Source of the DNA: Streptomyces sp. CB02959
GTDB lineage: Bacteria; Actinomycetota; Actinomycetes; Streptomycetales; Streptomycetaceae
NCBI RefSeq assembly: GCF_002803155.1
Contig: NZ_NNBP01000020.1
Span: forward strand, 196,016-260,015
DNA length: 64,000 nt
Direction of reading: 5' to 3'
Both the position numbers and the translations under genes were made by a program. Below the pieces are notes generated by a model that searched no databases, was not told the origin of the DNA, and worked only from the letters and a program-made list of their open reading frames with translations. This document shows positions 24,344 through 33,506 of the stretch, piece after piece. How positions within the stretch are numbered: the first letter of the stretch is position 1; each line of letters begins with the position of its first letter.

Positions 24344-26443
24344 CTAGCGTCCCGGGCCGGACTTCGCCCCTGCGAACAGCTCCGCGTACAACCCGCCCCG
24401 GAGGAGGAGTGCGGCGTGGGTGCCGGATTCGGCGAGGTGGCCGTCGTCGAGGACGAGGATGCGGTCGGCGGTGGCGGCCAGGTCGAGGTCGTGGGTGATG
24501 ACAAGGGTGGTGCGGCCGGCGGCGAGGCGGTGGAGGGGGGCGAGGATGCGCTGAGCGGCGAGGGTGTCCAGGCCGGTGGTGGGCTCGTCGAGGATGAGGA
24601 CCGGGGCGTCGCGGAGCATGGCGCGGGCGATGGCGATGCGCTGCAGCTGGCCGCCGGAGAGGGCGGCGGTGGCGGGGGCGATGACCGTGGCGTAGCCGTC
24701 CGGGAGGGTGGTGACGAAGGCGTGGGCGTCGGCGGCCCGGGCGGCGTCGACGACCTCCTGGTGGGTCGGGTCGGGGATCTCGCGGCCGCAGGCGATGTTG
24801 CGCTCGATGGTGTCGTGCAGGACGAGCGTCTCCTGGGGGAGCAGGGTGATGTTGCGGCGGAGGTCGGCGAGCGGGAGGCGGTCGACCGGGATTCCGTCGA
24901 GGCGGATGGTGCCGGCGTCCGGGTCGTAGAAGCGCAGCAGGAGCGCGGCGAGGGTGGACTTGCCGGCGCCGCTGGGGCCGGTGACGACCAGGAACTGACC
25001 GGGGTGCGCGGTGAAGGAGAAGGATTCGAGGGCGTTGTGGTGGGGGGAGTTCGGGTAGTGGAAGGTGACGTCGTGGGCGGTCAACTCGCCGTGCGCGCGC
25101 TGCGGGAACGGGATGGTGCGGGCGGGTGCCGGATCGGTGACGGCGGGTCGGGCGTCGAGGATCTCCAGCAGACGGTCGGCGGCGGCGGTGGCGGCGGTGG
25201 CGGTCAGGCCCAGCTTGCCCAGGGAGCGGATCGGCGGATAGAGGTAGCCGATGAAGGCGGCGAAGGCGAGGAGCTGGCCGAGGGTCATCCGGCCGGCTGA
25301 GATCTCCCAGGCGCCCAGGCCGATGATGGCCAGTACGCAGAGGGTTTCCAGGACCTCGATGAGCTGTTCGTAGAGGGCGGTGAGGCGGGCGCTGGCGACG
25401 GAGGCGCGCAGCCAGCGGAGGGCCTCCCGCCCCAGGCGCCGCTCCTCGTCGCGCTGGCGGTTGTACGCCTGGGTGAGGACGACGTTGACCAGCGTTTCCT
25501 CGACGACGGAGGTCAGGGCGCCGTCGGCGGCCCGCAGGCGGCGGGAGACCTCGCGGAGGCGACTGGTGAAGCGGCGGGTGGTGGCGAAGAAGATCGGGGC
25601 GGCGACGAAGGTGGCGAGCGCCAGTTCCCAGCGCAGCAGGAGTGCCGCGGCGGCGTAGAAGAGGGTGCTGAAGACGGCCGTGCAGGCCCCCACCAGCCCG
25701 CTCACCACGAGGCTTTCGATGGCGTCGACGTCGCCGGTCAGCCGTTCCACGAGGTCGCCGCGGCGGTTGCGTTGGAAGAAGTGCGGCGGCAGCTTCTGGA
25801 GGTGGGTGAAGACGCGGGCGCGCAGGCGCAGCAGGAAGCGTTCCGCGGTCCAGGCGGCGAGGGAGTTGCCGAGGTAGCCCAGCACGGCGCCGAAGACCGC
25901 GACCGCGAGCCAGATGCCGGCGGGGTGCCAGAAGGCGCTGACCGAGCCCTTGGCCAGGGCCTGGTCGGTGAGTTGCGCGAAGATCAGAATCGTGACGGTC
26001 TCGGCGAGGGCGGCGAGGATGGCGCTCAGTCCCACCAGCAGCATCCAGTGGCGGTCGCCCCGGGTCAGCGGCCAGAAGCGGCGGAACGCCTCCACGGGGC
26101 CGACGTGGCGGGTCATGATGGGGGCGTCGGTGGGAAGGCCGGCGGGGAGCTCGGTGCCCGTCCGCTGCGGCCCCGGCCCCGGATCCGGTGCCTGGCCCGG
26201 TGTCTGGCCCGGTGACTGGGCGGAATCCGGCCCCGGCCCCCGTTCCGGCTCCGGTGGGGCGGACTGCGGGGTGGGGCGCGGGTGTTCGGCGGTCGGTGCG
26301 GGCGGGGGGTCGGAGAGTGTGGCCGTCCTGGTCCGGCGGCCGCGGGACGTCGTCGTCTCCCGGTCTTGGGCCGTGCCCGCCTCCCGTCCGTCGGTCGTTC
26401 TGGGGCCGCGGGCGTGGCGGGAGTTGCGCAGATGCATGGTCAT
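24344..26443 (-). CDS. ABC transporter, fused permease and ATPase (multidrug/lipid exporter type)
   Basis: A 699-residue half-transporter. After a ~105-residue Pro/Gly-rich N-terminal tail come six transmembrane helices (about residues 130-420, with LRARVFTHLQKLPPHFFQRN as the family coupling region). The nucleotide-binding domain has Walker A GPSGAGKST, Q-loop LLPQETLVLHD, signature LSGGQLQRIAIARAML, Walker B VLILDEPTTGLD and H-loop VITHDLDLA. It should dimerise to export a lipophilic or peptide substrate. No protease or double-glycine peptidase domain is present. The start (26443) lacks a clear ribosome binding site; a start near MTRHVGPVEAF would remove the Pro-rich tail. Confidence 0.88.
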   Translation of the reverse strand: MTMHLRNSRHARGPRTTDGREAGTAQDRETTTSRGRRTRTATLSDPPPAPTAEHPRPTPQSAPPEPERGPGPDSAQSPGQTPGQAPDPGPGPQRTGTELPAGLPTDAPIMTRHVGPVEAFRRFWPLTRGDRHWMLLVGLSAILAALAETVTILIFAQLTDQALAKGSVSAFWHPAGIWLAVAVFGAVLGYLGNSLAAWTAERFLLRLRARVFTHLQKLPPHFFQRNRRGDLVERLTGDVDAIESLVVSGLVGACTAVFSTLFYAAAALLLRWELALATFVAAPIFFATTRRFTSRLREVSRRLRAADGALTSVVEETLVNVVLTQAYNRQRDEERRLGREALRWLRASVASARLTALYEQLIEVLETLCVLAIIGLGAWEISAGRMTLGQLLAFAAFIGYLYPPIRSLGKLGLTATAATAAADRLLEILDARPAVTDPAPARTIPFPQRAHGELTAHDVTFHYPNSPHHNALESFSFTAHPGQFLVVTGPSGAGKSTLAALLLRFYDPDAGTIRLDGIPVDRLPLADLRRNITLLPQETLVLHDTIERNIACGREIPDPTHQEVVDAARAADAHAFVTTLPDGYATVIAPATAALSGGQLQRIAIARAMLRDAPVLILDEPTTGLDTLAAQRILAPLHRLAAGRTTLVITHDLDLAATADRILVLDDGHLAESGTHAALLLRGGLYAELFAGAKSGPGR

Positions 26444-26623
26444 AAGGAGTGCTGCGGGCCGGTGGACCGGGCGTCGGCAGACCACGAGGCCGGCTCGCGT
26501 GCGATACGCGGGCCCGCCTCGGGCTGTGCGTCAGGGCCCTAGGCCCGAATCACATGATCACTGGTCGTCAACTGTCGTGCATGTGAACTGACAACAGATG
26601 AGGACAACAGGTCGGGTGGTCGG

Positions 26624-26812
26624 TCAGAAGAAGAAGAAACGTCGTCCGTATCCTCCACGGCCGCGGAAGCCATAACCGCCGCGCCCGTATCCGCCGTATC
26701 CTCCGCGTCCTCCGTAGCCTCCGCGGCCTCCGCGGCCTCCACGGCCGCCGCCGCCCCAGCCGCCACCACCGTGGCGTCCGCGGTCATTGGGGAAGAATGC
26801 CCTGAAGGTCAT
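26624..26812 (-). CDS. Arg/Gly/Tyr-rich microprotein
   Basis: A 62-residue peptide beginning MTFRAFFPNDRG. It is followed by GGGGWGGGG and then RGG and GGYG/RGGYG repeats, ending in RRFFFF. AGGAGG lies six bases before the ATG, which strongly supports translation. The peptide is highly basic and low complexity, without Cys or Ser. It resembles RGG-box segments of RNA-binding proteins and Gly/Tyr-rich antimicrobial peptides in composition only. It lies 180 bases upstream of the ABC exporter gene in the same direction. Function unknown. Confidence 0.72.
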   Translation of the reverse strand: MTFRAFFPNDRGRHGGGGWGGGGRGGRGGRGGYGGRGGYGGYGRGGYGFRGRGGYGRRFFFF

Positions 26813-27069
26813 CTTCGCCTCCTGTGAGAGGAATGTCGCCGCGGCGAACCCGGACCGTGCTCTGGTGGCGATTCGGCGCTCTCGTCGGGGCGTTCCTTGC
26901 GGTTCGTTCCGGCGGAACGTTCTGGCCGCGACACTTCCGACACTACGTCGGACCACCGGTACCAACAAGTGCTTTTGCGTGAAAATTCAGGCAAAATGGG
27001 CAGGTCACTGTGGGTGGAACGGTGCTCGCCCATGGTCGACCGGTTGCGCCCCGGAGGACGGTGCCGGCG

Positions 27070-27246
27070 TCACGGGCGCCGCCTCTCGCGCATCAGGAAC
27101 AGCGCCGCGGCCGAGGCGATGGCCACGCTGCCGGTGCCGACGCTGATCACGACCTGCTGGACGCCGTCGAAGGCGAAGCTGGTGGCGACGTTGACGACGA
27201 GGGCGAGGACCAGTGCGCACCCGAGCAGGGCTTTCAGGGCGTTCAT
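27070..27246 (-). CDS. Small two-helix membrane protein
   Basis: A 58-residue hydrophobic protein with two probable transmembrane helices (ALLGCALVLALVVNVATSF and VVISVGTGSVAIASAAALFL) and a basic end (RERRRP). AAGGA lies about ten bases before the ATG at 27246. No family is recognised. Divergent from the second two-component system. Confidence 0.65.
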   Translation of the reverse strand: MNALKALLGCALVLALVVNVATSFAFDGVQQVVISVGTGSVAIASAAALFLMRERRRP

Positions 27247-27433
27247 CGGTGGCGTTCCTTCCGGGCATGGCCGGGTCCTGAGCCTGCGGCCGGGGACCCG
27301 GGGCGGTGCACAACAGGGCGGCGGGACGGGCGCGGTCACCTCGTGCGGACGCCATGTCAGCAGCGGTCACCCTGTGCGCTCGACCCGTCCACCACGATGC
27401 CCGGCGCGGCCGCCTGCGACGAGGGAGGGCGCA

Positions 27434-27466
27434 CCCCGATCGGGGGTGTAGCGCGCTACACCCCCG
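27434..27466. promoter_or_regulatory. Overlapping palindromes upstream of the second two-component system
   Basis: CCCCGATCGGGG (27434-27445) runs directly into a perfect 26-bp inverted repeat (27441-27466) with arms CGGGGGTGTAGCG and its complement. It ends about 57 bases before the kinase ATG. This is a strong candidate for an autoregulatory operator, and its first half matches the palindrome upstream of the first two-component system. Confidence 0.6.
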
Positions 27467-27523
27467 GGGCCGGGGAGCCGTCCCGGCCCGCGGGAGCCGG
27501 TGCCGTCGCCTAGCCTGTGGGCC

Positions 27524-28726
27524 ATGGGGGGCGGGGCGGGGATGCGGGCAGCGGTGCGGCGGGCGGCGTGCGCCACCGGCCAGTTGGCGGCGGGGGCGGG
27601 GCTGGCGCTGCTGTCGTACCTGTTCCTGGCGGTGCTGCTGTTCACCGCCGTCGCGACGCTCATCGTGATCGGCGCGGGGGTGCTGCCCGAGACGGTGCTG
27701 ATGCTGCGTCGGATGGCCGGGTTCAAGCGGCGGCGGGCGGCCGCCTGGTCGGGCGAGCCGGTTCCCGCGGCGTACCTGCCGTTGCGCGGCGGGCTCGGCG
27801 AGCGGGTGCGGACGGCCCTGTCGGATCCCGGGACGGTGCGCGATCTGCGGTGGCTGGTGGCGCACTTCGGCTACGGCTTGCTGCTGGCGTACGTCTGCCT
27901 GCCGCTGTGGGGGATCGGCCTGGTGGCCGACGGGGTGTGGTGCGGGCTGCTCGGGCGCCGGGCGGTGGTGCTGCCGCTGATCGGGCGGCTCGCCGACCTC
28001 GACGCGCGGTGGTCGCGGGCGCTGCTGGCACCGGCCCCGGAGGCCCTGCACACCAGCCGGCTCGCCGAACGCGTCGAGGAACTGACCGTCACCCGGGCGG
28101 GCGCGGTCGCCGCCCACGGCGCCGAACTGCGGCGCATCGAACGGGATCTGCACGACGGCGCGCAGGCCCGCCTGGTGGCGCTGTCCATGCGGTTGGGGCT
28201 GGCGCGCCGGATGTACGACACGGATCCGCAGGCCGCGCGCAAACTGCTGGACGACGCCCAGGACCAGGCCGAGGAGGCCCTCACCGAACTGCGGCACGTC
28301 GTTCGGGGCATCCATCCGCCGATCCTGACCGACCGTGGACTGGCCGGTGCGGTACGGGCGTTGGCGGCGGGCAGCGGGCTGACCGTGGAGGTGCGCGAGG
28401 GCGGCCGCACGCAGGCGCCGCGCGCCCCGGCGGCGGTGGAGGCGGCCGCGTACTTCGTGGTCGCGGAGGCGCTGACCAACGCGGCCCGGCACAGCGGCGC
28501 CAACCGGGCGGCGGTCGAACTCACCCGGGAGCCCCACGCGTTGCGGGTCCGGGTGCGGGACGAGGGCCGGGGCGGGGCCCGCGAGGGCGGCGCCGGGGTC
28601 GGGGCGGGCGGCACCGGGCTGCTCGGAATGCGGCGGCGGGTCGCCGCCCTCGACGGGACGATGGAGGTGGCGAGCCCGGTCGGCGGGCCGACCGTGATCG
28701 AAGTGGAGCTGCCGTGCGCGTGGTGA
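27524..28726 (+). CDS. Sensor histidine kinase, HisKA_3 type
   Basis: A 400-residue kinase. Hydrophobic helices lie at about 20-60 and 112-145, a sensor-like middle follows, and the dimerisation motif is RRIERDLHDGAQARLVAL (phospho-His about 210). The HATPase domain has VVAEALTNAARHSGA and GTGLLGMRRRVAALDG. A Gly/Ala-rich insert sits just before the last motif. The ATG at 27524 is tentative; another ATG lies six codons later. The stop overlaps the response regulator start by 13 bases. Confidence 0.88.
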   Translation: MGGGAGMRAAVRRAACATGQLAAGAGLALLSYLFLAVLLFTAVATLIVIGAGVLPETVLMLRRMAGFKRRRAAAWSGEPVPAAYLPLRGGLGERVRTALSDPGTVRDLRWLVAHFGYGLLLAYVCLPLWGIGLVADGVWCGLLGRRAVVLPLIGRLADLDARWSRALLAPAPEALHTSRLAERVEELTVTRAGAVAAHGAELRRIERDLHDGAQARLVALSMRLGLARRMYDTDPQAARKLLDDAQDQAEEALTELRHVVRGIHPPILTDRGLAGAVRALAAGSGLTVEVREGGRTQAPRAPAAVEAAAYFVVAEALTNAARHSGANRAAVELTREPHALRVRVRDEGRGGAREGGAGVGAGGTGLLGMRRRVAALDGTMEVASPVGGPTVIEVELPCAW

Positions 28727-29370
28727 TCGCCGAGGACAACGCCCTGTTGCGGGAGGGGCTGGTGCTGCTGCTGACCTCCGCCGGGCACGACGTGGCGGCG
28801 GTCGCGGCCACCGGACCGGAGGTGCTGCCGGCCCTGCTCAGCCACCGGCCGGACGTGGCGGTGCTGGACGTGCGGATGCCGCCGGGCTTCCGGGACGAGG
28901 GGCTGCGGGCGGCGCTCGCGGCGCGCAGGGAGATCCCCGGGCTGCCGGTGCTGGTGCTGTCGCAGTACGTCGAGGAGACCTACGCCGCCGAGTTGCTGAG
29001 CGACGGCGCGAGCGGGGTCGGCTACCTGCTCAAGGACCGGGTGGGCCGGGTGGACGCCTTCTTGGACGCGTTGGAGCGGGTCGCGGCCGGCGGTACGGCG
29101 CTGGACCCGGAAGTGGTCACCGAGTTGCTGGCCCGCCGCCGGGACGATCCGCTGGACGCGCTGACGCCGCGCGAGCGCGAGGTGCTCCAACTGATGGCGG
29201 AGGGCCGGGACAACACCACCATCGCGCGTCTGCTGGTGGTCTCGGACCGGGCCGTCAGCAAGCACATCGGCAACGTCTTCGCGAAGCTGGGGCTGCCGCC
29301 GAGCGACAGCGGGCACCGACGGGTGCTGGCCGTGCTGGCGTATCTCGACCGGCGTACGGAGTCGGCGTAG
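28714..29370 (+). CDS. Response regulator, NarL/FixJ family
   Basis: A 218-residue regulator. The receiver domain begins VVIAEDNALLREGL, with phospho-acceptor Asp 52 in VLDVRMPPGFRDEG and conserved Lys in GYLLKDRVG. The LuxR-type DNA-binding domain is LTPREREVLQLMAEGRDNTTIARLLVVSDRAVSKHIGNVFAKLGL. It starts at GTG inside the kinase gene, so translation is tightly coupled. Probable target: the palindromes at 27434-27466. Confidence 0.92.
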   Translation: MRVVIAEDNALLREGLVLLLTSAGHDVAAVAATGPEVLPALLSHRPDVAVLDVRMPPGFRDEGLRAALAARREIPGLPVLVLSQYVEETYAAELLSDGASGVGYLLKDRVGRVDAFLDALERVAAGGTALDPEVVTELLARRRDDPLDALTPREREVLQLMAEGRDNTTIARLLVVSDRAVSKHIGNVFAKLGLPPSDSGHRRVLAVLAYLDRRTESA

Positions 29371-29377
29371 GCGGGAC

Positions 29378-29411
29378 ACCGGGCGGCTACTCCCTCTCGA
29401 ATCCGCCCGGT
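29378..29411. terminator. Hairpin between convergent genes
   Basis: ACCGGGCGG and CCGCCCGGT pair as a 9-bp stem with a 16-base loop in the 69-bp gap between the response regulator stop and the PP2C gene stop. It probably terminates both transcripts. Confidence 0.45.
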
Positions 29412-29439
29412 TGGCGCGCGTACGCCCCGTCGGGCCCGG

Positions 29440-31989
29440 TCACCCCACCCCCACGACATCCGCCCCGTCCCCCGGCGAAGCGCCCTGTTCAGGGCCCTGC
29501 CCGCCCCGTTCGCCCTGGCCCTGCTCCGCCCAGATGATCTTCCCGTTGGCCGTGTAGCGGGTGCCCCAGCGGCGGGTGAGCTGGGCGACGATCAGCAGCC
29601 CGCGGCCGCCCTCGTCGGTGGTCCGGGCGTGCCGCAGGTGCGGGGCGGTGCTGCCGGTGTCGAAGACCTCGCAGATCAGGGCGGCGTCCTGGCGGATCAG
29701 GCGCAGGGTGATCGGGCCGCTGCCGTGCCGGATGGCGTTGGTGACCAGTTCGCTGACGACCAGTTCGGTGGTGAACCGCAGCGGCTCCAGCCCCCACTCC
29801 GACAGTTGCCGCCCGGCGAGGGTGCGGGCACCGGCGACCGCGGCCGGGTCGGCGCTCAGGTCCCAGGAGGCGACCTGGCTCGCGTCCAGGGCGTGCGTCC
29901 GGGCCAGCAGCAGCGCGGCGTCGTCGGACGGCGGGCCGGTCAGCAGCGCCGCCACGACGTTCCCGCCGATCTCCTGGAGCGTCCCGCCGGGCGCGGCGAG
30001 GGCCCGGCCCAGCCGGGCCATGCCCACCCCGATGTCCCGGTCGTGGGTCTCGATCAGGCCGTTGGTGTAGAGGGCCAGCAAGCTGCCCTCGGCCAGCTCC
30101 AGTTCGGCCGGTTCGAAGGGCAGCGCGCCCAGGCCGAGCGGGGGCCCGGCGGGCAGGTCCGGGAACTCCACGGCGCCGTCCGGGGCGAGGACCGCGGGCG
30201 GCAGATGGCCGGCGCGGGCCATCGTGCAGCGCCGGCTGACCGGGTCGTACACCGCGTACAGGCAGGTGGCGCCCAGGAAGCCCAGGCGGGTGGCGGCCGT
30301 CCCGTCGTCGGTGGCCGCGCCGCCGTCCCGGCGGGGCTCCATCAGCCCGATCACCAAGTCGTCGAGCCGGGCGAGGAGTTCGTCCGGCGGCAGGTCCAGA
30401 TTGGCCAGGGTGCGCACCGCGGCCCGCAGCCGGCCCATGCTGGCCGCGGCGTCGATGCCGTGCCCGACCACGTCCCCGACGACCAGCGCCACCCGCGCCC
30501 CCGACAGCGGGATCACGTCGAACCAGTCGCCGCCCACCCCGCTCGGGGCGTCCGCCGGGAAGTACCACGACGCCACGTCCAGGGCCGCGCCGCCGGCCAG
30601 CGCATGCGGCAGCAGGTTGCGCTGCATCATGCGGGCCGCGGTGCGCTCGCGGGTGTAGCGCCGGGCGTTGTCGAGGCAGACCGCGGCGCGGGCGACCAGT
30701 TCCTCGGCGAGGCGCACGTCGTCCGCCCCGAAGGGCCCCAGCCGCCGGGACCGGACGAACGTCGCCGCGCCGAGGGTGATGCCGCGGGCCCGGACCGGCG
30801 CGACCATCACCGACCGGAACCCGTAGGCGCGCACGATGCCGGCCCGCCGCGGGTCCTCGGTCACCCAGGGGCTGTCGGCGGCCAGCAGCGGTTCCACCAC
30901 CGGTTCCCCGGACAGCAGGCAGCGCGCCACCGCCGACGACGGCGCCCGCCGGACCGCCTCGCCGACCGCCAGCCCGGCCTCCGGACACCCCTCGCGGACC
31001 GACCGCTGCCCGGTCCGGCGCATCGTCGGGGTGCTGTCGACCGGCCCGGGGACCGGTTCCTCGCCGTGCAGCACGGAGTCCAGCAGATCGACCGCCACGA
31101 AGTCGGCCAGCGCCGGCACCGCGACGTCGGCGAGTTCCTGCGCGGTCCGCGTCACGTCGAGGGTGCTGCCGATCCGGGCGCTGGCGTCGTTCAGCAGCGC
31201 CAGCCCTTCCTGGGCCCGCCAGCGTTCGGTGACGTCGATGACCATGTACCAGATCCCCACGCACCGGCCGTGCGGGCCGGCCAGCCGGAAGAACGACACC
31301 GAGTAGGCCCGCTCCTCGGTGGGATCGGCGTAGGTGGGGCTGCGGAACTCGTAGTCCATCACCGGTTGCCCGGTCTCCAGCACCCGCGTCATCCGCTCCT
31401 CGAACGCCTCCGCCTCCAGCTGCGGCAGCACCTCGTGCACCGTGCGCCCCAGCCGCCGCTCCAGCGGGATCAGGCGCTCCAGTACGGCGTTGACCCAGAC
31501 GTAGCGCAGCTCGGTGTCGAGGACGGCCATGCCGACGGGCGCATGGGCCAGGAACGGTTCCAGCATCAGCTGGTTCACCACTCCGCCGGGGGTCCGCCAC
31601 TCCTCCAGGGCGAGCACCGCCCACCGCCCGGACCGGACCGTCCCGTCGCCGGCCGCGGCGAGCACCGGCGACACCTGCACCGCGAGCTGGACCGCCCGCC
31701 CGTCCCGGTGCCGGACCGCCACCGACCCGCTCCAGCCGTCCCCCGCCCAGTGCGCCACGGCGGCGACCCGCGCCGCGTCCCCCGGTACGGCCAGCAGCTC
31801 CGCCGCGTCGTGCCCCAGGACCTCCGCGGCCGGGTATCCGAGCAGCCGTTCCGCCGCCCGGGTCCAGGAGACCACCACCCCGCGCCCGTCCAGCTCGGCC
31901 GCGGCCGCGGTGGCGAGGTCGCAGGCCCGGCCCGGCCCCTCGCCCGCCCCGCCGCCCGGCCGCTCCGGCCGGTCATTCTCCGAGGTCAT
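29440..31989 (-). CDS. PAS-PAS-GAF-SpoIIE phosphatase-HATPase regulatory protein
   Basis: An 849-residue soluble signalling protein. Domains in order: PAS (about 25-120, VVSWTRAAERLLGYPAAEVLG), PAS (about 150-270, PVGMAVLDTELRYVWVNAVLERL), GAF (about 285-470), PP2C/SpoIIE phosphatase (about 490-700, DAPSGVGGDWFDVIPLSGAR, VVGDVVGHGIDAAASMGRLR) and a C-terminal anti-sigma type HATPase (TELVVSELVTNAIRHGSG). This architecture is typical of Streptomyces partner-switching phosphatases that act on anti-anti-sigma factors. No partner gene is adjacent. The ATG at 31989 precedes the first PAS domain. Confidence 0.92.
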   Translation of the reverse strand: MTSENDRPERPGGGAGEGPGRACDLATAAAAELDGRGVVVSWTRAAERLLGYPAAEVLGHDAAELLAVPGDAARVAAVAHWAGDGWSGSVAVRHRDGRAVQLAVQVSPVLAAAGDGTVRSGRWAVLALEEWRTPGGVVNQLMLEPFLAHAPVGMAVLDTELRYVWVNAVLERLIPLERRLGRTVHEVLPQLEAEAFEERMTRVLETGQPVMDYEFRSPTYADPTEERAYSVSFFRLAGPHGRCVGIWYMVIDVTERWRAQEGLALLNDASARIGSTLDVTRTAQELADVAVPALADFVAVDLLDSVLHGEEPVPGPVDSTPTMRRTGQRSVREGCPEAGLAVGEAVRRAPSSAVARCLLSGEPVVEPLLAADSPWVTEDPRRAGIVRAYGFRSVMVAPVRARGITLGAATFVRSRRLGPFGADDVRLAEELVARAAVCLDNARRYTRERTAARMMQRNLLPHALAGGAALDVASWYFPADAPSGVGGDWFDVIPLSGARVALVVGDVVGHGIDAAASMGRLRAAVRTLANLDLPPDELLARLDDLVIGLMEPRRDGGAATDDGTAATRLGFLGATCLYAVYDPVSRRCTMARAGHLPPAVLAPDGAVEFPDLPAGPPLGLGALPFEPAELELAEGSLLALYTNGLIETHDRDIGVGMARLGRALAAPGGTLQEIGGNVVAALLTGPPSDDAALLLARTHALDASQVASWDLSADPAAVAGARTLAGRQLSEWGLEPLRFTTELVVSELVTNAIRHGSGPITLRLIRQDAALICEVFDTGSTAPHLRHARTTDEGGRGLLIVAQLTRRWGTRYTANGKIIWAEQGQGERGGQGPEQGASPGDGADVVGVG

Positions 31990-32258
31990 CGCATCGCCAG
32001 TCCGTCGCAGCCGGTTCCCTCCGGGGCGCTGCCGTCGCCGTGGCGCGGGTGCCGGTGCGGTCCGCCGCCGCGGGCGGGCGCTCACCGGGCCGGCGGTCCG
32101 CCGGCGTGCTGGGCGGTGTCGGGGCGCGCGCCCCGCCCGCCGCACCCGCATCATGCCGGTTACGCCCCGCTATGCCCATGTTAGAAGCAATGCGGAAGCG
32201 GGGCGGCGGGAGGCGTACGGCACCGGAGCCGAGCGGGGCGGCGGCGCGGCGGCGCGGA

Positions 32259-33308
32259 TCAGCTGCCGCCGGGAGCGGCCGCCTCCGGGCTCGCCCGCTC
32301 CGCGTGGCCGCGTTCCGCGTGGCCCCGTTCCGTCACCACCCCGGCCCGCTTGTACGTCCGCAGCAGCAGGGCGGCCTCCGCAGCCGTGACGCCGTCGAGT
32401 TGGGCGAAGACGCGGGCGGTGAAGGCGTGCAGGTCCTGGGTGGTGCGATGGCTCGAATAGCCCTGGACATTGCTGTGGCCCGTGGTGAGGACGAGGTGGC
32501 GGACCTCGGGTTCGCCGGCGAGGCGGCGGACCGCGGCGTCCAGGAAGCGGTGTTCGACGGTCAGCCGGAAGCGGGCCTCGACCGGGAAGCCGAGGACCTC
32601 CGGTTCGGCGTGCAGCCGGAGGTGGAGGATGTGCGAGTCCATCAGCCGGGCCAGCCGGCGCCGGGCGGTGGTCTCGCCGACGCAGAGTTCCTGCGCGAGG
32701 CGGGTCATGGGGGCGCGGGCGTCGCGCTCCAGGAGGGCCACCAGGCGGCGGTCGAGGTCGTCGACGGCCGGCGGCGCGGGCAGCGGCCCGCCCTCGGCGA
32801 CCAGGCGCCGGGTGCGGGTGGGCTCGTCGCCGTACGGGTCCCAGTCGGTGGCGGTCAGCAGCAGCCGCAGCACGACCGCGGTGTGGATGCCGGTGACGCC
32901 GGGGATGCGGGCGACCGGCCCGTCGACCAGGGAGAGCAGCTGGTCCGTGCCCGGCACGATCATCTCGGCGACGACCTCGGAGGCGCCGGTGGCCACGTCC
33001 ACCGCGCGGACGTCCGGCCGCCGGGCCAGCGCCAGCGCCGTCTCGTGCAGCCGGCCGGGGGCGCAGCGGACGGCGAGTTCGACGACCAGGCCCTCGCCGA
33101 GGTGCTCGGGCACGAGGAAGGCGGTGAAGCGGACCAGGCCCGCGGCGATCAGCCGGTCGAGGCGGCGGGCGACCGTCCGCTCGTGGACGCCCAGGCGCGC
33201 CCCGACGTCGGCGAAGGCGGCGCGCGGCTCACGGGCCAGGAGGCGGATGACGGCGTGATCCAGCTCGTCCAAAACCTCCGCGGCGCCGGCCCTGATGTCT
33301 GAATCCAC
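32259..33308 (-). CDS. Lrp/AsnC-family regulator with duplicated domains
   Basis: A 349-residue protein made of two Lrp units. The first HTH is ELDHAVIRLLAREPRAAFADVGARLGVHERTVARRLDRL, the second DLDRRLVALLERDARAPMTRLAQELCVGETTARRRLARL, each followed by a RAM-like ligand domain. Typical Lrp proteins are half this length. The GTG start has GAGGTG upstream. It is divergent from the MFS transporter / M20 hydrolase pair, which it probably controls in response to an amino acid or peptide. The C-terminus has a short RGHAERGHAER repeat. Confidence 0.87.
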   Translation of the reverse strand: MDSDIRAGAAEVLDELDHAVIRLLAREPRAAFADVGARLGVHERTVARRLDRLIAAGLVRFTAFLVPEHLGEGLVVELAVRCAPGRLHETALALARRPDVRAVDVATGASEVVAEMIVPGTDQLLSLVDGPVARIPGVTGIHTAVVLRLLLTATDWDPYGDEPTRTRRLVAEGGPLPAPPAVDDLDRRLVALLERDARAPMTRLAQELCVGETTARRRLARLMDSHILHLRLHAEPEVLGFPVEARFRLTVEHRFLDAAVRRLAGEPEVRHLVLTTGHSNVQGYSSHRTTQDLHAFTARVFAQLDGVTAAEAALLLRTYKRAGVVTERGHAERGHAERASPEAAAPGGS

Positions 33309-33506
33309 CGATGATCACCTCTGGGATGCGGGTTTCGGGCCACCTGAGGGTCACATATGGACGAGGGTACGGCCTGCCCGCCACATTGATGCCCTGTTTC
33401 CGCCAGCGACGATTTTCCGCCATACGGCGTTCCGTTGCGGAGGCTCCTCACCCCGGCCGCGCGGCACCCCCGCCGCGCGCTCTCAGAGAACAGGTGCGGC
33501 ACCGCC

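Noticed and set aside
32040..33302. 420-codon plus-strand frame
   Set aside because: Complement of the double-domain Lrp gene, which has two clear helix-turn-helix motifs and a ribosome binding site.
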